DNA from: Halomonas sp. NO4
GTDB lineage: Bacteria; Pseudomonadota; Gammaproteobacteria; Pseudomonadales; Halomonadaceae
Assembly (NCBI RefSeq): GCF_010994375.1
Contig: NZ_WHMA01000012.1
Coordinates: forward strand, 29,326-93,325
DNA length: 64,000 bases
Reading direction: 5' to 3'
In this document: positions 16,880-26,266 of the stretch, one piece after another
Layout of the letters: every line of letters begins with the position of its first letter
How positions within the stretch are numbered: position 1 is the first letter of the stretch
The notes under the pieces: generated by a model
Seen by the model: only the letters and a program-made list of their open reading frames with translations
Told to the model about the DNA's origin: nothing
Database searches by the model: none
Made by a program: the position numbers and the translations under genes

Positions 16880-17788
16880 ATGGAACAACACGACGTCATG
16901 CCGGGTGGGGGGCTGGACACACCGGAGCGGCTTCGCGACTTCACCGCACGCCTGCCGGGAGTCATCTTCCAGTTCTATCGTGGTCGCGACGGCCACATGC
17001 GCTTCCCCTACCTGGCCGGTAGCGGTACCGGTCTGCCGGGCATCGAGCCCGACCAGCTGATGCACGACGCTCTCCATATGCTCGACCGCCTCGACGAGGA
17101 GGACTACCCGCGCCTGATGACCGCCATCGAACGCTCGGCGCGCTGGCAGATACCCATCGCCACCAAGTTCCGCCTGCGCCTCTTCAACGGCCGCTCACGC
17201 TGGATCGCCCTGCGTGCCCAGCCGCAACCCTCGGAGCATGGGGTGCTGTGGCACGGCATGATGATCGACATCACCGAACAGATGATCGAGGAGGCACGCC
17301 TGCGCCGGCTGTCCGACACCGATGCCCTCACCGGTCTTGCCAACCGGCGCAAGCTGATCACCCGGCTCAATGAGGAAACCTCGCTGTGCAATCGCCATGG
17401 CACCCCGTTGTCGCTGATGCTGCTCGATCTCGACCACTTCAAGCGCATCAATGATACCTGGGGCCACCTCCAGGGTGACCAGGTGCTCGTCGAACTGGCG
17501 AAACTCTCCCGCGAGGTGCTGCGCGAGGAAGACACCATGGGGCGCCTCGGCGGCGAAGAATTCGCGATCGTGTTGCCGCTCACGCCCCTCATCCGCTGCC
17601 AGCCTCTGGCCGAGCGCCTGCGACGCCTGATCGCCGAGCACGACTTCGGCATCGCGCCCGGCGAGGTCACCGTCAGCATCGGCCTGGCCGAGTACCGCCT
17701 CGGTGAACCCCGCGACACCCTGATCGAACGTGCCGATGCCAGTCTCTACGCCGCCAAGCGCCAGGGACGCAATCGCGTCATCGCCTGA
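16880..17788 (+). CDS. PAS-GGDEF diguanylate cyclase
   Basis: A 302-residue cytoplasmic protein predicted to make cyclic di-GMP. Residues about 20-135 form a PAS-like sensor (LPGVIFQFYRGRDGHMRFPYL ending MMIDITEQ), and residues about 140-300 form the GGDEF domain with DALTGLANRR, DLDHFKRINDTWGH, an intact active-site GGEEF and a product-inhibition I-site RxxD five residues before it (REED). No membrane segment is seen, so the signal is probably cytoplasmic. The predicted start follows AAGGA and a leader carrying two GGA motifs. A UPS-like palindrome lies about 135 bases upstream. Confidence 0.92.
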   Translation: MEQHDVMPGGGLDTPERLRDFTARLPGVIFQFYRGRDGHMRFPYLAGSGTGLPGIEPDQLMHDALHMLDRLDEEDYPRLMTAIERSARWQIPIATKFRLRLFNGRSRWIALRAQPQPSEHGVLWHGMMIDITEQMIEEARLRRLSDTDALTGLANRRKLITRLNEETSLCNRHGTPLSLMLLDLDHFKRINDTWGHLQGDQVLVELAKLSREVLREEDTMGRLGGEEFAIVLPLTPLIRCQPLAERLRRLIAEHDFGIAPGEVTVSIGLAEYRLGEPRDTLIERADASLYAAKRQGRNRVIA

Positions 17789-17798
17789 CCGCTCCGCC

Positions 17799-18416
17799 TC
17801 AGCCCCGCCGACGCCGCGACTGCAGCGCGCGCATCAGCAGGTGCACCGGCAGGTAGACCGCCACTGGCCAGCCCAGCATCAGCCCCGCCAGGTAGAGCAA
17901 CGGGTCGAGCGTCTCCTGATGGGTGCCGAAGGGCCCGTGGACCCAGTTGATGTTGCGCTCGGCCTCGGTGACCAAATAGGAGACGGGAATCACCACCCAG
18001 GTAAGCAGGGTCTGCCACGCCAGCGCCCGCGAATCATACCCCAGCCGCGCCACCGCCACGCCCGCGACCAGTGGCAGCAGCAGGTGGTAGAGTGAGAGCA
18101 GCCGTGTCGTGAGCGGGTTATCGGGGTTGAACATGTACTCCGTGCCCCCGATGGGGTGCACCCCGGTCAGCCAGGCCGTGCCCACGTCCACCGCCCACAG
18201 GGCGCCCACCAGTGCCACGGCCAGCCACTGCATCGACAGTAGCCGCCGGTTCTCGCTCCACAGTCCGACCAGAATCAGGAAATTGGCCAGGTTGCACAGC
18301 CACAGGAAATTCTGCGGCCCGAGCAGTACCGCATAGGTGGGCGCCCAGCCCAGAATCCAGGCCGTAAAGGCCAGCTTCAGCCAGAGTGGCAGGCGAGTTC
18401 GTGACGTGTCCTCCAT
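17799..18416 (-). CDS. Uncharacterised six-helix membrane protein
   Basis: I do not recognise a named family. The 205 residues form about six hydrophobic helices (for example WLKLAFTAWILGWAPTYAVL, NFLWLCNLANFLILVGLW and PLLYLAGLMLGWPVAVYLPV) joined by short loops, with GPQNFLWLCNL, VHPIGGTEYMF and ERNINWVHGPFG as conserved-looking stretches. The start at 18416 has GGGAGG upstream; an ATG ten codons earlier is less likely. It is convergent with the diguanylate cyclase (10-base gap) and divergent from the aminotransferase. Function unknown. Confidence 0.72.
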   Translation of the reverse strand: MEDTSRTRLPLWLKLAFTAWILGWAPTYAVLLGPQNFLWLCNLANFLILVGLWSENRRLLSMQWLAVALVGALWAVDVGTAWLTGVHPIGGTEYMFNPDNPLTTRLLSLYHLLLPLVAGVAVARLGYDSRALAWQTLLTWVVIPVSYLVTEAERNINWVHGPFGTHQETLDPLLYLAGLMLGWPVAVYLPVHLLMRALQSRRRRG

Positions 18417-18544
18417 TGCCTCCCTCCGTATGCGACCTGCTCTCACTGTAGCAAGCCTGTCGGTGGCAGTTCGCCGAGCGCAATGGCATCATGGGGAGCG
18501 ATTATCACTGCATTGCCGCCAGAACCGACGAGGTAGCGAGACAC

Positions 18545-19732
18545 ATGTTCGAACACATTGAGCGGGTACCCGGAGACGCCATTCTCGGCCTGATCGAGGC
18601 CTTCAAGAAGGACACCAACCCCCAGAAGGTCGATCTCGGCGTCGGTGTCTACAAGGACGCCGAGGGCAACACGCCGGTAATGCGCGCGGTCAAAGAAGCC
18701 GAGGCGCGGCTGCTCAAGAACGAGACCACCAAGACCTACATCGGCTCCCACGGCGACCCGCGCTACGGCCAGGTGATCCTGCCCATGGTGCTGGGCGAGG
18801 ATTCGCCGGTGCTGGATGCCGGCCGCGCCAGCGCCACCCAGTCGCCCGGCGGCACCGGCGCCCTGCGCCTGGCGGCGGATTTCATCAGCCAGCAGCTGCC
18901 CGGCAAGGACATCTGGGTCAGCGACCCGACCTGGCCGAACCACTTGGGCATCTTCAAGGCAGCCGGCATCACCCTGCACAAGTATCCCTACGTGGACGCC
19001 GAGAACCGCCTCGACTTCGACGGCATGCTGGGGGCCCTGAAGCAGATTCCCGAAGGCGACGTGGTGGTGCTGCACGCCTGTTGTCACAACCCCACCGGCT
19101 TCGACCTGTCCCGCGAGCAGTGGCAGACCGTCCTCGAGGTGGTCCGCGAGCGCAACCTGCTACCGCTGATCGACTTCGCCTATCAGGGCTTCGGCGAAGG
19201 CCTCGACGAGGACGCCTACGGCGTGCGCCTGATGGCCGAGAACCTCGATGAGGTGATCATCACCAGCTCCTGCTCCAAGAACTTCGGCATCTACTGCGAG
19301 CGCACCGGCTGCCTGATCATGGTGGCCAAGAACGCCGAGCAGATGGAGAACGTGCGCTCGCAGATCGCCATCGTGGCCCGCGAGAACTACTCCAATCCGC
19401 CCGCCCATGGCGGGGCCATCGTCAGCGAGATCCTGCACTCCGCCGAGCTCGCGGCCGTGTGGCGCGAGGAGCTCACCGAGATGCGCGACCGCATCAACAC
19501 ACTGCGGCGCGACTTCGTCGAGGCGCTCAAGCCCTATGGTCTCGACCAGAAGTACGCCTGCGTGGCCGAACAGCGCGGCATGTTCTCCTACACCGGCCTC
19601 ACCCCCGATCAGGTCGACCGCCTGCGCGACGAGTTCGGCATCTACATGGTGCGTTCGGGCCGTGCCAACGTGGCTGGCTTCTCCCAGCACAACCTGCCCT
19701 ACCTGGCCAAGGCGATCGCCGCGGTCAACTGA
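18545..19732 (+). CDS. Aromatic/aspartate aminotransferase (class I)
   Basis: A 395-residue PLP enzyme of the AspC/TyrB group, which moves amino groups between glutamate and aspartate or aromatic keto acids in the cytosol. Landmarks are MFEHIERVPGDAILGL, YIGSHGDPRYG, SPGGTGALR, the HACCHNPTGFDLS segment, DFAYQGFGEG, the PLP Lys in SSCSKNFGIYCERTG, and RVRSGRAN-like VRSGRANVAGFS. The HNPTG and ERTG segments place it in this subgroup, but whether it prefers aspartate or aromatic substrates cannot be read here, so no symbol is given. Monocistronic: a strong hairpin follows. Confidence 0.94.
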   Translation: MFEHIERVPGDAILGLIEAFKKDTNPQKVDLGVGVYKDAEGNTPVMRAVKEAEARLLKNETTKTYIGSHGDPRYGQVILPMVLGEDSPVLDAGRASATQSPGGTGALRLAADFISQQLPGKDIWVSDPTWPNHLGIFKAAGITLHKYPYVDAENRLDFDGMLGALKQIPEGDVVVLHACCHNPTGFDLSREQWQTVLEVVRERNLLPLIDFAYQGFGEGLDEDAYGVRLMAENLDEVIITSSCSKNFGIYCERTGCLIMVAKNAEQMENVRSQIAIVARENYSNPPAHGGAIVSEILHSAELAAVWREELTEMRDRINTLRRDFVEALKPYGLDQKYACVAEQRGMFSYTGLTPDQVDRLRDEFGIYMVRSGRANVAGFSQHNLPYLAKAIAAVN

Positions 19733-19756
19733 GCCGCCAATCGCCGAACCCCCGCC

Positions 19757-19787
19757 ACGACGCCCGGCTCCGGCCGGGCGTCGTCGT
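19757..19787 (+). terminator. Hairpin terminator after the aminotransferase
   Basis: A perfect 11-bp stem (19757-19767 with 19774-19784) and 6-base loop, followed by CGTTT, 24 bases after the stop codon. Confidence 0.8.
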
Positions 19788-19923
19788 TTCCGACCCACGA
19801 GATTTCCCGCCCCATCCCGGGTAGAATGCCGCCTTTGCCGCCGGGGACAGGGGGCGCCTCGCGGCGCTCACGGCGAATGCAGACTTGACCAGTCAGTCAG
19901 TTTCTGGTCAGACTGCCTTTGCC

Positions 19924-19933
19924 TTGTATACAA
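19924..19933. promoter_or_regulatory. TTGTATACAA palindrome before the NCS2 permease
   Basis: A perfect 10-base palindrome lies 24 bases before the permease ATG, overlapping a possible -10 (TGTATA). The TNGTATACNA type is typical of FadR/GntR-family operators, so it may be a repressor site. A TTGACC with a TGGTCA inverted partner lies at 19885-19910. No regulator gene is adjacent. Confidence 0.4.
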
Positions 19934-19956
19934 CCCCGACAACCAAGAGGCTACCC

Positions 19957-21495
19957 ATGGCGGCAACTCCCGTACACTATCCCTGGTACAAGAAGGAAGA
20001 CACCGACGCCTTCTTCGCCCTGTTCCAGAACAACATCGCCAACTTCGTAATCATCGCCATCACCATGCTGGGCATGGGCTTCCCGGCGTCGCTCGTCTTC
20101 GGCCAAGTGCTACCCGGCGCCGCCGTGGCAGTGATGGTAGGCAACTTCTACTACGCCTGGAGCGCCGCGCGGTTGGCACGCCGGGAGAACCGCAGCGACG
20201 TCACCGCCCTCTCCTACGGCATCTCCACGCCGGTGATGTTCGTCTTCCTCTTCGGGGTGCTGCTGCCCGCCAAGCAGCTCACCGGCGACCCGGAGCTCGC
20301 CTGGAAGGTGGCGGTGGCGGCCTGCTTCATCAGCGGTGCCATCGAAGCCGCGATCAGCGTGGTCGGCCGCTGGGTGCAGTATCACCTGCCCCGCGCGGCG
20401 ATGCTCGGCGCGGTGGCCGGCGTGGCACTGACCTTCATCGCCGGCGAGATGCTCTTCAAGACGCTGGAAGTGCCAATCATCGGCCTGCTGGTGCTGGCGA
20501 TCATCATCGTCGGCCTGATCGGTCGGGTGACGATGCCGTTTCGCATTCCCACCTCGCTGTTCGCCATCGTCGTCGGCACCGCCATAGCCTACTTGATCGG
20601 CGACGCCGGCGGTGAGCGCTTCAGCGACGCCTTCAACCACCTCGGCTTCTACCCATTGCTGCCCAACCTCGCCTGGTTCGAGGGCCTGGGGCTGCTGTTC
20701 ACCAGCATGCTGGCCGTGCTCACCGTGGTGCTGCCCATCACGCTCTACAACGCCATCGAGACCATGAACAACGTCGAGGCCATGGAGGCCGCCGGCGACA
20801 AGTACGACGTGCGCGAGTGCCAGGCGGTCGATGGCGCCGGCACCATGCTGGGTGCGCTGTTCGGCGGTGTCTTCCCCACCACGGTGTACATCGCCACCGT
20901 GGGCGCCAAGTGGATGGGGGCGGGCCGCGGCTACAGCCTGCTCAACGGCGCCGTCTACGGCCTGGCTACCATGTTCGGCCTGATCGCCGCCCTGGCTGCC
21001 ATCATCCCGGTCTCGGTGGTGGCACCGATCCTGGTGTTCGTCGGCATGTCGATGATCGCCACCGCCTTCCAGGGCAACGACAGCCGCTACTACCCCGCCG
21101 TGGCCCTGGCCATGCTGCCCTATTTCGCCAACTACGTGATGACGCGCTTCAACCGCGGCGCCGAGGAGGTCGTGGCGGACATCTCGACCGGCATCGTCGC
21201 GCTGGGCCAGGGCGCCATGTTCACGGCCATCTTCCTCGGCGCCATGACGGTCTCGGTGATCGACCACCAGTTCCGCCGTGCTGCCGCCTTCGCCGGGGTC
21301 GCCGCGCTCTTCGCCTTCGTCGGCCTGATGCACGCGCCCAAGCTCGCCTTCAACGCCGCTCCCGATTTCGCCACCGGCTACCTGGTGATGGGCGCGCTCT
21401 TCCTCTACTTCGCTTGGCAGCAGGAGAAGCTGGCCGCACCACGCCCTACGCCGGGTGCTCCGCCGGCCACGGATGCAACGCCCACGGCCGATTGA
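19957..21495 (+). CDS. NCS2-family permease
   Basis: A 512-residue inner-membrane transporter with about 12-14 helices. It fits the nucleobase-cation symporter-2 superfamily, with an acidic helix-8 type motif (ETMNNVEAMEAAGDKYDV) and a GALFGGVFPTTVYI segment of the AzgA-like branch, which moves purines such as adenine, guanine or hypoxanthine; it differs from the classical xanthine/uracil pattern, so the substrate is uncertain. The start at 19957 has AAGAGG nine bases upstream; the upstream extension is not hydrophobic and lacks homology. It is flanked by strong terminators and probably transcribed alone. Confidence 0.85.
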   Translation: MAATPVHYPWYKKEDTDAFFALFQNNIANFVIIAITMLGMGFPASLVFGQVLPGAAVAVMVGNFYYAWSAARLARRENRSDVTALSYGISTPVMFVFLFGVLLPAKQLTGDPELAWKVAVAACFISGAIEAAISVVGRWVQYHLPRAAMLGAVAGVALTFIAGEMLFKTLEVPIIGLLVLAIIIVGLIGRVTMPFRIPTSLFAIVVGTAIAYLIGDAGGERFSDAFNHLGFYPLLPNLAWFEGLGLLFTSMLAVLTVVLPITLYNAIETMNNVEAMEAAGDKYDVRECQAVDGAGTMLGALFGGVFPTTVYIATVGAKWMGAGRGYSLLNGAVYGLATMFGLIAALAAIIPVSVVAPILVFVGMSMIATAFQGNDSRYYPAVALAMLPYFANYVMTRFNRGAEEVVADISTGIVALGQGAMFTAIFLGAMTVSVIDHQFRRAAAFAGVAALFAFVGLMHAPKLAFNAAPDFATGYLVMGALFLYFAWQQEKLAAPRPTPGAPPATDATPTAD

Positions 21496-21510
21496 ACGCC
21501 TCCCGGACGG

Positions 21511-21550
21511 CAGCGGCCCCGCCAGAGATGGCGGGGCCGCTGGCGTTTTT
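21511..21550 (+). terminator. Strong intrinsic terminator after the NCS2 permease
   Basis: A perfect 13-bp stem (21511-21523 with 21530-21542), loop AGAGAT, followed by GCGTTTTT. It lies between two convergent genes, 10 bases before the dadA stop, and may act on both. Confidence 0.9.
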
Positions 21551-21559
21551 CCGCCCGAC

Positions 21560-22819
21560 TCAAGCCGCGTAGCGCGACACATCCAGGCCGCTGGGGTCGA
21601 TGGCGGGGGGACGCCCGCTCATCAGGTCGGCGAGCAGCTGGGCACTGCCGCAGCTCATTGTCCAGCCCAGGGTACCGTGACCGGTGTTGAGCCACAGGTT
21701 GTCGACCCGCGTGGCGCCGATGATCGGCGTGGAGTCCGGCGTCATGGGACGCAGGCCGGTCCAGAACTCGCCCTTGGCGACATCGCCGCCCTCGGGGAAG
21801 ATGTCGCGCACCACCATGCCGATAGTGGCGCGGCGCTTCTCCAGCAGGCTCAGGTCGTAGGACGCCAGCTCGGCGGTACCCCCCACGCGGATGCGGTCGT
21901 CGAAGCGCGAGATCGCCACCTTGAAGGTTTCGTCCATCACGGTGGACTGAGGCGCCCCGCCATCGTCGGTCACCGGCACGGTGAGGCTGTAGCCCTTGAC
22001 CGGGTAGATCGGTAGCCGGATGCCCATGTCCTTGGCCAGAAAGGGCGAATAGCTGCCCAGGCAGACCACGTAGGCATCGGCGGAGAGTTCCCCTTCGCTT
22101 GTCACCACGCTCTCGATGCGCCCGGCACTGCGCGTCAGACGCTGGATCTCGACGTCGAAGCGGAAGGTGACACCGAGCCGCTCGCGGCAGTATTCCGCCA
22201 GCCGATTGGTGAAGAGGTAGCAGTCGCCGGTCTGGTCGTCCGGCAGGTGCAAGCCGCCCACGAACTTGCCCGGCACCCGCGCCAGGGCCGGCTCGACGCT
22301 GGCGAGCTCATCGCCATTCAACAGTCGATGGCGCACGCCGCACTGAGCGAGCACGGCCATGTCCTTGGCCACGGCTTCGACCTGTGCCTCGCTACGAAAC
22401 AGCTGCAGCAGGCCGCGCTGGCGATCCTCGTAGCGGATGCCGGTGTCGGCGCGCAGGGCGTCGATGCAAGCGCGGCTGTGCTCGGCCACGCGCACCATGC
22501 GCTCCTTGTTCACCGCATAGCGCTCGGGGTTGCAGTTGCCGAGCATCTGCAGCATGAAGCGCGCCATGGTGGGATCCATCTTGGGCTGGATCTTCAGCGG
22601 CGCGTGTTCCTGGAACATCCACTTGACCGCCTTCTGAGGAATGCCGGGGGCCGCCCAGGGCGAGGAGAAGCCAAAGGAGACCTGGCCGGCATTGGCGTAG
22701 CTGGTCTCCAGCGCCGGCGACGGCTGGCGGTCCACCACCGTGACCTCGTGCCCCTGGCGGGCCAGGTAGTAGGCGCTGGTGACGCCGACGACACCACTGC
22801 CGAGAATCAGGACTTTCAT
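21560..22819 (-). CDS. dadA: D-amino acid dehydrogenase (DadA)
   Basis: DadA deaminates D-amino acids (chiefly D-alanine) to keto acids at the membrane, passing electrons to the quinone pool. The 419-residue product shows the FAD motif [18 protein letters not shown] at its N terminus, [20 protein letters not shown], and the C-terminal [14 protein letters not shown] and [16 protein letters not shown] segments, all diagnostic. The ATG at 22819 follows GGGGAGAG; the frame extends upstream without homology. No alanine racemase or lrp gene is adjacent, unlike the dadAX arrangement of pseudomonads. Confidence 0.95.
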   Translation of the reverse strand: MKVLILGSGVVGVTSAYYLARQGHEVTVVDRQPSPALETSYANAGQVSFGFSSPWAAPGIPQKAVKWMFQEHAPLKIQPKMDPTMARFMLQMLGNCNPERYAVNKERMVRVAEHSRACIDALRADTGIRYEDRQRGLLQLFRSEAQVEAVAKDMAVLAQCGVRHRLLNGDELASVEPALARVPGKFVGGLHLPDDQTGDCYLFTNRLAEYCRERLGVTFRFDVEIQRLTRSAGRIESVVTSEGELSADAYVVCLGSYSPFLAKDMGIRLPIYPVKGYSLTVPVTDDGGAPQSTVMDETFKVAISRFDDRIRVGGTAELASYDLSLLEKRRATIGMVVRDIFPEGGDVAKGEFWTGLRPMTPDSTPIIGATRVDNLWLNTGHGTLGWTMSCGSAQLLADLMSGRPPAIDPSGLDVSRYAA

Positions 22820-22909
22820 GGGCTCTCCCCTCTGCGTTGTGCTTGTTAGGAAACACGGCAACCAACGTCGCCCGGCCGATGCCGGGCGACAGCGGCAGTA
22901 TAGGGAGGC

Positions 22910-23010
22910 ACAAAAAGAAAATGCTGCTGATATTGGACGAAATTATCAATTTTTTATTTGATTTTTAACGATAATTTAGCGGTTATATTTACAATATACG
23001 CTTTCTACAG
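22910..23010. promoter_or_regulatory. AT-rich regulatory island upstream of dadA
   Basis: About 100 bases stand out from the GC-rich surroundings by their A/T runs (TTTTTTATTTGATTTTTAACG and TTATATTTACAATATACG nearby). They lie upstream of dadA and after the end of the MATE gene. Such a stretch suits Lrp or H-NS-type binding, which would fit the amino-acid responsiveness of dad operons. No individual site can be named. Confidence 0.35.
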
Positions 23011-23015
23011 GGTTT

Positions 23016-24368
23016 TCATCTACAGGTTTCCAGCGGCCGCCGCCGCGGGCTGGCGAGGATGCGCCGCAGCACCTGCCAGGCGGCCAGTCCCGCCAACAGG
23101 TTGCCCAGTGCTGCCCCGGCGGCCAGCCCCATGAGGCCACTCACTCGGCTGCCCAGCCACAGGCAGGGCAGATAGAAGACGAACAGTCGCGCGCCGGACA
23201 TCAGCATGGCCCGCAGCGGCCAGCCCAGGGCATTGCCGGCGGAGACGACAAGCATGCACACGCCCAGCGCCGCATAGCTCGGCAGCAGGAAGCGGATCAG
23301 TCCGGCCAGGTCGTCGCGAACGGCGGGGGTGCCGGCCAGGAGCTGCGCCACCCACGGCGAGGCCAGCGCCATCAGCCCCCCCAGCGCGAGCTGCCAGACC
23401 ACGGCGACGCGCAGTGCCAGGCGCATCAGCCGATGCACCTGCGCCCAGTCCCCTGCCCCGTAGCAGCGTCCCAGCCAGGGCGGCAGCGACATGGTCATGG
23501 CCAGCACCACCATGAGCGACAGGGTCTCGAGGCGGCTCGCCAGGCCCCAGGCAGCCACCGCGGTCTCCCCCAGGGGCGCCACCACCGAGATCGCCAACAT
23601 CGCAGCCAGCGGCGGCATCAGCTGGCTGACCATTGCCGGGCCGGCAATACCCGCAAAGGCGGGTGCCGATTGGCGCAGCTCGACACCCAGCCCATGGCGG
23701 GTGAGCCAGTCGGTACGCCGCAGGCGCTGCCCCAGTACCGCGAGCCCGCTGGCGAAGGCCAGTGTCGTGGCCCAGGCGGCGCCGGGCAGCCCCAGCCCCG
23801 GCCAGGGGCCGACACCGAAGATCAGCAAGGGGTCGAGCACCAGGTTGATGAGGCTTGTCATCACCATCAGCTTGCCCGGCAGCCAGGTATCGCCATGGGC
23901 GCGAAACAGGCTGTAGCCGAAATAGAGCAGCGCCCCGAGCCAGGCGGCCAGAAGCTGTGGCGCCCAGTAGGCGCGGATCAGTGCACGGGTCGCTGTATCC
24001 GCCCCCAGTCCGGCGAAGACCGGCGCCTGGACGGCCCACAGCAGCAGAGCCAGGCTGGCCATCACGCCCATGCCGACGAGCAGCACCAGCGAGCCCAGGC
24101 GCCGGGCACGCGCCGTTTCCCCGGCGCCCAGGGCCCGCGAGATCAGCGCCGCGATGGCAATGCCCATGCCTACCTGGACGCCGATGATCAAGAATGACAG
24201 CGGGAAGGTGAACGACTGGGCGGCCAGCGGCGCCGTGCCCAGGCGGGCGATGAAGGCGCTGTCCACCAGTTGGAAACCGAGCAGCGCCAGCACGCCGATC
24301 GCCATGGGCCAGGTCTGGCGCCACAGCATGCGGGCAAGCGAAAAGCGGGAGGAAACGATGGCGGTCAC
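23016..24368 (-). CDS. MATE-family efflux transporter
   Basis: A 450-residue membrane protein with about twelve helices in two similar halves, the MatE arrangement (for example ALLGFQLVDSAFIARLGTAPLAAQSF in the first half and ISVVAPLGETAVAAWGLASRLE in the second). MATE proteins export drugs or organic cations using Na+ or H+ gradients; the substrate is unknown. The GTG at 24368 is preferred because GGAG lies five bases upstream; a TTG six codons earlier has no such site. The C-terminal tail is short and basic. Neighbours give no functional clue. Confidence 0.9.
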   Translation of the reverse strand: MTAIVSSRFSLARMLWRQTWPMAIGVLALLGFQLVDSAFIARLGTAPLAAQSFTFPLSFLIIGVQVGMGIAIAALISRALGAGETARARRLGSLVLLVGMGVMASLALLLWAVQAPVFAGLGADTATRALIRAYWAPQLLAAWLGALLYFGYSLFRAHGDTWLPGKLMVMTSLINLVLDPLLIFGVGPWPGLGLPGAAWATTLAFASGLAVLGQRLRRTDWLTRHGLGVELRQSAPAFAGIAGPAMVSQLMPPLAAMLAISVVAPLGETAVAAWGLASRLETLSLMVVLAMTMSLPPWLGRCYGAGDWAQVHRLMRLALRVAVVWQLALGGLMALASPWVAQLLAGTPAVRDDLAGLIRFLLPSYAALGVCMLVVSAGNALGWPLRAMLMSGARLFVFYLPCLWLGSRVSGLMGLAAGAALGNLLAGLAAWQVLRRILASPRRRPLETCR

Positions 24369-24436
24369 GGGCACTCCACAACGCAAGGGGAGCGGGCATT
24401 CTACGCCACTGCTCCCAGCGTCTCAGCCCGAGGGGT

Positions 24437-26266
24437 TCAGCCGGACAGGTGACCGTGGCCGGGTACCAGTCCGGCCAGCAAGCGCTCGATGGCCTCGGCC
24501 GGCATCGGCCGGTAGAAATAGAAGCCCTGGATCAGGTCGCAGCGCATTTCCCGCAGCAGGGTGAGCTGCTCGGCGTTCTCCACGCCCTCCGCGACCACCT
24601 CCAGCCCCAGACGGTGGCCGATGAAGATCGCCGCCTCCATGATGGCGCGGTCCTCGGGCTGGGCGGGGGCATCGTGCACGAAGCTGCGATCGATCTTAAG
24701 CGCAGTGACCGGGAAATGCTTGAGATAGCTCAGTGAGGAGTAGCCGGTGCCGAAGTCGTCGATGGCGATGCGCACCCCGCGATGGTAGAGCTGGCGCAAG
24801 CCGTCGAGCACCGTGGTATCGGCCTCGATGAGCACGTTCTCGGTGAGTTCGATGCCGATGTCCCGGGGCGCCAGGCCGTGGCGCTCAAGGCACGCAGCGA
24901 AGCGTTCGAGCGCCCCGGGCCGGAGCAGCTGACGACCCGAGAGGTTGATGTCGATCCGCTGCTCGGTAAAACCCCGATCGCGCCATGCCCGCTGCTGGCG
25001 GCAGGCCGTTTCGACCACCCAGTCGCCCAGGCGATGGATGAGCCCGGAACGCTCGGCAAGGGGGATGAACTCTGCCGGCGAGATGGGCGGGCCCTCGGCG
25101 GGCAGCCAGCGCAGCAGTGCCTCGAGATTCTCGATGCGGCCGCTCACCGCCGACACCTGCGGCTGGTAGTGCAGGGACAGCTCGCCGTGGTCGAGCGCCT
25201 GTTCGAGCTGGGCGATAAGATGGTGCTGTCGCACCAGTTCGTCGTGCAGGTGCTGCTCGAAGAAGCGCAGGGCGCCGCGTCCGTCCAGCTTGGCGCGGTT
25301 CTTCGCCACGTCGGCGTTGCGGATCAGCTCCCGGGCATTGAGACCGTTGTCGGGATAGAGCGCCACCCCCAGGCAGGCCGTGACCTGGCGGCTGTGCCCC
25401 GCCAGGACGAAGGGGTCGCGCAGCGCCAGCTGGACGTTGTCCACCAGGCGCCACAGGTCAGCCTGGCGATGCAGGTCGGGAAAGGCCAGCACGAACTCGT
25501 CGCTGGAAACGCGCGCGATCAGGTCGGACATGCGCTGGTGTTCGCGCAACCGCCGCGTCAGCTCGATCAGCAGATGATCGCCCTGCTCGTAGCCGAGCGC
25601 ATCGTTGATCTCCACGAAGTGGTCGATGTCCAGGTAGACCAGCGCCAGGAAGGTGTCGCGCCGCTCACCGGACGCCAGCAGGCTGTCGAGTTCGCTCTCG
25701 AAGGTCTGGCGATTGGGCAGATGGGTCAGGCTGTCGTAGCGGGTGGCGAACTCCAGCTCGCGATGCGCCTGCTTCTGGTCGGAGAGGTCCACATCCACGC
25801 AGAACATCAGCGGCGAGTCGGTGTGCTCGCCGAGCATCACGTGGTGGGAGAACACGGGCACCAGCTCGCCGCTCTTGTGGCGCAGCTCCAGCTCCTCGGG
25901 GGCTATCTCGATCCCGTCCCGCACCCAGGCACGATGCGCCGCGATCACGCCGTCCCGCATGGCATCGGGAATGATCAGGTCCTCGAGCAGATTGCCCTGG
26001 GCTTCCTCGGCACTGTAGCCGTAGAGGCGCGTGCTGGCCTCGTTCCAGTAGATCACCCGACGGTCGCGGTCATACCCCTGCACGGCCACCTTGGGCAGGC
26101 TCTCCAGCAGGGTTCGGAAGCGCTGCTCACTCTCCAGGTACTGGCGCCGGACCAGTGCCACTTCCGACTGATCGGCCACTGGCTGGGTCGCCTCACGCTG
26201 CTGCGCAAGGCGATCGGACAACGAGTCCGTGGGTGCCTGCCCGGTTCGGGAATTGCGGCCGGTCAT
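24437..26266 (-). CDS. PAS-GGDEF-EAL protein, probable c-di-GMP phosphodiesterase
   Basis: The 609 residues contain a PAS domain (about 55-170, RVIYWNEASTRLYGYSAEEA), a GGDEF domain (about 185-335) and an EAL domain (about 355-600). The GGDEF active site is degenerate, SSDEF, so cyclase activity is unlikely, yet the inhibitory-site RxxD (RMSD) five residues upstream is kept. The EAL domain is complete: ENLEALLRW, NLSGRQL, ELTENVLIE, DDFGTGYSSL, LKIDRSFV and VAEGVE. Net function is therefore probably cleavage of cyclic di-GMP, with the dead GGDEF as a regulator. The start at 26266 has GAGGAG upstream. Confidence 0.92.
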   Translation of the reverse strand: MTGRNSRTGQAPTDSLSDRLAQQREATQPVADQSEVALVRRQYLESEQRFRTLLESLPKVAVQGYDRDRRVIYWNEASTRLYGYSAEEAQGNLLEDLIIPDAMRDGVIAAHRAWVRDGIEIAPEELELRHKSGELVPVFSHHVMLGEHTDSPLMFCVDVDLSDQKQAHRELEFATRYDSLTHLPNRQTFESELDSLLASGERRDTFLALVYLDIDHFVEINDALGYEQGDHLLIELTRRLREHQRMSDLIARVSSDEFVLAFPDLHRQADLWRLVDNVQLALRDPFVLAGHSRQVTACLGVALYPDNGLNARELIRNADVAKNRAKLDGRGALRFFEQHLHDELVRQHHLIAQLEQALDHGELSLHYQPQVSAVSGRIENLEALLRWLPAEGPPISPAEFIPLAERSGLIHRLGDWVVETACRQQRAWRDRGFTEQRIDINLSGRQLLRPGALERFAACLERHGLAPRDIGIELTENVLIEADTTVLDGLRQLYHRGVRIAIDDFGTGYSSLSYLKHFPVTALKIDRSFVHDAPAQPEDRAIMEAAIFIGHRLGLEVVAEGVENAEQLTLLREMRCDLIQGFYFYRPMPAEAIERLLAGLVPGHGHLSG

